This document shows, one piece after another, positions 16,149 to 18,487 of a DNA stretch of 18,487 nucleotides. Position 1 is the first letter of the stretch, and each line of letters begins with the position of its first letter. Under the pieces are notes generated by a model. That model was not told where the DNA came from. It did no database searches and worked only from the letters and a program-made list of their open reading frames with translations. A program made the translations under genes and the position numbers. The stretch lies in assembly GCA_007132365.1 (NCBI GenBank), contig SLOS01000183.1:1-18487 (forward strand), written 5' to 3'. Source of the stretch: Bacteroidales bacterium. Its GTDB lineage: Bacteria > Bacteroidota > Bacteroidia > Bacteroidales > PUMT01.

Positions 16149-16910
16149 ATGGAAAAAGTTATTGAGGTTAAAGGGCTTTATGTTTCAATCGATGGCAGTG
16201 AGATCCTTTCAGATGTCTCCTTTTCTGCATTCAGGGGAGAGGCAACAGTTATACTTGGCGGAAGCGGGTCAGGGAAAACCACCCTTCTAAGGCGTTTGCT
16301 CGGATTGCATCCTGTCGACAGGGGATACATATCGGTTCTCGGAAAGGATATTGCCGGATTATCAGAAGCAGAGATGAATGAATTGTACCATAAAATGGGT
16401 GTTTTTTACCAGAACGGGGCACTCCTTGCTTCGCAGACTGTCGGAGAGAATGTTGCCATGCCGCTGGTGTACCAGAGCAACCTTCCCCAACCCCTGATAG
16501 AAGATATCGTAAAGATGAAACTGGGACTTGTTAACCTGAAAGAGGCCTATAATCTCTATCCTGCGCAGCTCAGCGGAGGAATGCTTAAAAGAGTCGCCCT
16601 GGCAAGAGCAATAGCCATGGACCCTCCTCTGCTGTTCTGTGATGAGCCCGGAGCCGGCCTGGATCCTGTATCACTGGAATCACTCGACAATCTTATTCTT
16701 AATTTGAAGGACCAGCTGGGGATATCAATTGTTCTGATCACACATGAAGTTTCAAGCATACTTAGAGTAGCTGACAGGATAGTGTTTCTGGATAAAGGAA
16801 AGGTAATATATGAAGGTAATATCAAAGAAGGTTTAACTTCAGAAATCCGGGAGATAGAAGATTTCTTTTCTATTCTCAGAACCGAGCATGCACGGGAAAT
16901 GAAAAACTAA
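16149..16910 (+). CDS. mlaF: MCE transporter ATP-binding protein MlaF
   Basis: The 253-residue ABC ATPase powers lipid transport through the STAS-MlaE permease. Walker A GGSGSGKT is at residues 37-44, the Q-loop glutamine is Gln88 in FYQNGAL, and the signature is LSGGMLKR (141-148) with the Met-Leu-Lys that marks the MlaF/Mkl subgroup. Walker B LLFCDEP is at 161-167 with catalytic Glu166, and the switch histidine is His199. The MDPP...DEPGAGLDP region is also typical. The C-terminal 30 residues form a short tail of the kind that contacts a neighbouring MlaF or MlaB in E. coli. It is the last gene of the operon. A 141-base gap follows before the next gene. Confidence 0.94.
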   Translation: MEKVIEVKGLYVSIDGSEILSDVSFSAFRGEATVILGGSGSGKTTLLRRLLGLHPVDRGYISVLGKDIAGLSEAEMNELYHKMGVFYQNGALLASQTVGENVAMPLVYQSNLPQPLIEDIVKMKLGLVNLKEAYNLYPAQLSGGMLKRVALARAIAMDPPLLFCDEPGAGLDPVSLESLDNLILNLKDQLGISIVLITHEVSSILRVADRIVFLDKGKVIYEGNIKEGLTSEIREIEDFFSILRTEHAREMKN

Positions 16911-16914
16911 TCAG

Positions 16915-16934
16915 ACTGATTCGGGTAGATCAGT
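16915..16934 (+). terminator. Weak hairpin after mlaF
   Basis: ACTGAT (16915-16920) and ATCAGT (16929-16934) form a 6-bp stem with an 8-base loop, starting four bases after the mlaF stop. The T-rich run (16952-16957) is 17 bases further on rather than adjoining, so this is a poor intrinsic terminator. The CTGAT half can also pair with ATCAG at 16910-16914, but the loop would be a single base. Other small repeats in the same gap are CCACA-TCTTT-TGTGG (16967-16981) and TGCAG-ATA-CTGCA (16991-17003), which could serve the next gene. Confidence 0.22.
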
Positions 16935-17051
16935 AGTAGGGTACCTGAACATTTTTTATTAAATTGCCACATCTTTTGTGGTATCGTTTATGCAGATACT
17001 GCAAAATCATTTTATTACCCTGTTTATACTAATTACTCTCTGCTATTTGAC

Positions 17052-18332
17052 ATGACTCTCAACTATATCTGGATTGGTTTCTTTCTTGTTGCAATGCTGG
17101 TGGCTCTTCTGAGGGTAATGGGCTATCTTTTGGGCGGTCACCTGGAACCCTTGCTGGGATATGTTTTTACGACAGCGGACAGGGATGTTTTCATTGCCAT
17201 AGTTGACAGTACTTTTGAAATGGCAAAAGTCAGTGTAGACATTGCAATCTACCTGATCGGGGTAATGACTCTCTGGCTGGGGATTATGAGGATCGGAGAA
17301 AAAGGCGGTGCAGTGAGCGGCATGACCCGCCTTGTGATGCCTTTTTTTAAAAAGATCTTCCCTGAACTTCCGGAGAACCACCCCGCATTTGGTTCAATGA
17401 CAATGAACATCTGCGCCAACATGCTCGGGCTTGACAATGCAGCAACTCCCCTCGGCATTAAAGCCATGCAGGAATTGCAGGAGGCCAGCCCCGATAAAAC
17501 AAAGGCATCCGATTCGCAAATCATGTTCATTGTTCTCAATACAAGCGGACTGACACTGATACCCGTTTCTGTGATGGCCATAAGGGCTGCCATGGGAGCG
17601 GCAAACCCAGCCGATATATTCCTTCCAATAATGCTCACCACATTCTTTTCCACTATGGCAGGCCTGCTGATAGTTTCAGCCATTCAGCGGATTAACCTGT
17701 TTAACCGGGTGGTACTTGGTTATGTAGGAGGGCTCTCACTGGTTATCGGACTTATAATATGGTTATTCAGCAGCATGGCATCGGCAACCATTGGAGTGGT
17801 TTCCACTTTCGCAGGTAACCTGTTATTGTTTCTGATAATAATCCTTTTCATCTTTCTGGCATGGAGAAAGAAGGTGAATGTCTACGAGGAATTCATTGAA
17901 GGGGCAAAAGAGGGGTTCAGGGTAGCTGTCAGGATCATTCCCTTTTTGGTGGCTATGCTCGTGGCAATAGGGGTATTCAGGGCCTCAGGAGCACTGGACA
18001 TGCTGATATCGGCCATTGCAGGAATAGTTGGCATGTTTGGGGTTGACACCGAATTTGCAGGTGCCCTCCCGACGGCATTTATGAAACCCCTCAGCGGAAG
18101 CGGTGCAAGGGGAATGATGATTGAGGCATTCAACCATTATGGGGTGGACTCATATGTAGGCCGTATGGCTGCTACATTCCAGGGATCAACTGAGACAACC
18201 TTCTATACAATTGCCGTTTACTACGGGGCAGTAGGAATTCGTAACACCAGGTATACAGTGGGTTGCGGACTCTTCGCCGATCTTACCTCCGTCATTGCAG
18301 GCATTTTTATCGCCGGGCTGTTTTTCGGGTAA
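17052..18332 (+). CDS. Fused SpmA-SpmB (nucleoside-recognition/Gate domain) membrane protein
   Basis: This 426-residue polytopic membrane protein fuses two Gate-domain halves that are separate SpmA and SpmB proteins in Bacillus. The SpmA half, about residues 1-215, contains MNICANMLGLDNAATPLG (118-135) and IVLNTSGLTLIPVSVMAIR (160-178). A linker with two hydrophobic segments (about 218-270) follows. The SpmB half has FRVAVRIIPFLVAM (289-302), LMKPLSG-like FMKPLSGSGARGMM (343-356) and the signature FQGSTETTFYTIAVYYGAVG (376-395). Spm proteins are linked to dehydration of the spore core, but Bacteroidota do not sporulate, so the role here is different and unknown; transport of a small solute is the usual guess. 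The ATG at 17052 directly precedes the first membrane segment. It lies 141 bases after mlaF and may be expressed separately. Confidence 0.9.
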   Translation: MTLNYIWIGFFLVAMLVALLRVMGYLLGGHLEPLLGYVFTTADRDVFIAIVDSTFEMAKVSVDIAIYLIGVMTLWLGIMRIGEKGGAVSGMTRLVMPFFKKIFPELPENHPAFGSMTMNICANMLGLDNAATPLGIKAMQELQEASPDKTKASDSQIMFIVLNTSGLTLIPVSVMAIRAAMGAANPADIFLPIMLTTFFSTMAGLLIVSAIQRINLFNRVVLGYVGGLSLVIGLIIWLFSSMASATIGVVSTFAGNLLLFLIIILFIFLAWRKKVNVYEEFIEGAKEGFRVAVRIIPFLVAMLVAIGVFRASGALDMLISAIAGIVGMFGVDTEFAGALPTAFMKPLSGSGARGMMIEAFNHYGVDSYVGRMAATFQGSTETTFYTIAVYYGAVGIRNTRYTVGCGLFADLTSVIAGIFIAGLFFG

Positions 18333-18380
18333 TAAGAAAAAACATCTCTTATAATTCAAACAACTAATCAGATACGTTTC

Positions 18381-18487
18381 ATGATACCGAATAAAATTCT
18401 GTTACTTATATCCGCAATTTTCCTCTCAGCCGGAATCTCTGTTCATGCAAATGACAAACCTGAACCTGCCGGGCCGGGGTTTTTCCC
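18381..18487 (+). CDS. Start of an exported protein, cut by the right edge
   Basis: An ATG at 18381, 48 bases after the SpmA-SpmB stop, opens a frame that stays open to the end of the window (35 codons). It encodes a clear signal peptide, MIPNKILLLISAIFLSAGIS, with a probable cut after the VHA at residues 21-23. The mature start is rich in Asp, Glu, Pro and Gly (NDKPEPAGPG). There is no lipobox cysteine, so the product is likely periplasmic, secreted or an outer-membrane protein. Too little remains to name a family. Confidence 0.6.
   Translation, partial: MIPNKILLLISAIFLSAGISVHANDKPEPAGPGFF

Noticed and set aside
16905..18372. 11-base repeat AACTAATCAGA at 16905-16915 and 18362-18372
   Set aside because: Many 11-base repeats are expected by chance in a window of this size, and the contexts share nothing else.

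Overview
The window looks like a piece of a Bacteroidota chromosome, most probably from a Bacteroidales-type bacterium. Four things point there: a TTTG-N21-TATATTTG promoter of the Bacteroidota primary sigma type upstream of the first gene, AT-rich gaps with few Shine-Dalgarno sites, the fused SpmA-SpmB protein, and a stand-alone SiaB-type kinase beside ordinary housekeeping genes. This is a judgement from content, not from a search. I see no rRNA, tRNA, CRISPR array, insertion sequence or phage gene.

Layout. Bases 1-5720 are all on the minus strand. Read in transcription order they are GMP synthase (guaA), an S41 carboxy-terminal processing protease, an NadR-type nucleotide kinase, a THUMP-domain RNA methyltransferase, and a SiaB-like kinase cut by the left edge that has its own promoter. 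Bases 5914-8416 are on the plus strand: a DUF1080 lipoprotein, then murK and murQ for salvage of N-acetylmuramic acid. Bases 8456-12819 are on the minus strand: a zinc alcohol/polyol dehydrogenase, a class I-alpha DAHP synthase (first step of aromatic amino acid synthesis) and acetyl-CoA synthetase. From about 13031 everything is on the plus strand: a leader rich in inverted repeats with a doubtful 83-codon ORF, a four-gene Mla/MCE-type lipid transporter, an SpmA-SpmB fusion, and the start of an exported protein cut by the right edge.

How the genes work together. The clearest functional unit is the MCE transporter: a membrane-anchored MCE protein, a PqiC-like outer-membrane lipoprotein, a permease with a STAS domain fused to its N-terminus (so MlaB and MlaE in one chain), and an MlaF ATPase. 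It should move phospholipid between the inner and outer membranes. The second unit is murK-murQ, which converts MurNAc to MurNAc-6-phosphate and then to GlcNAc-6-phosphate plus lactate. A lipoprotein of the 3-keto-disaccharide hydrolase family precedes it, and no sugar transporter is visible. The rest is central metabolism.

I found no convincing wholly new system. The items most worth a second look are the STAS-fused MCE transporter with its structured leader, the DUF1080-murK-murQ arrangement, and a run of nine G inside the DAHP synthase coding sequence.
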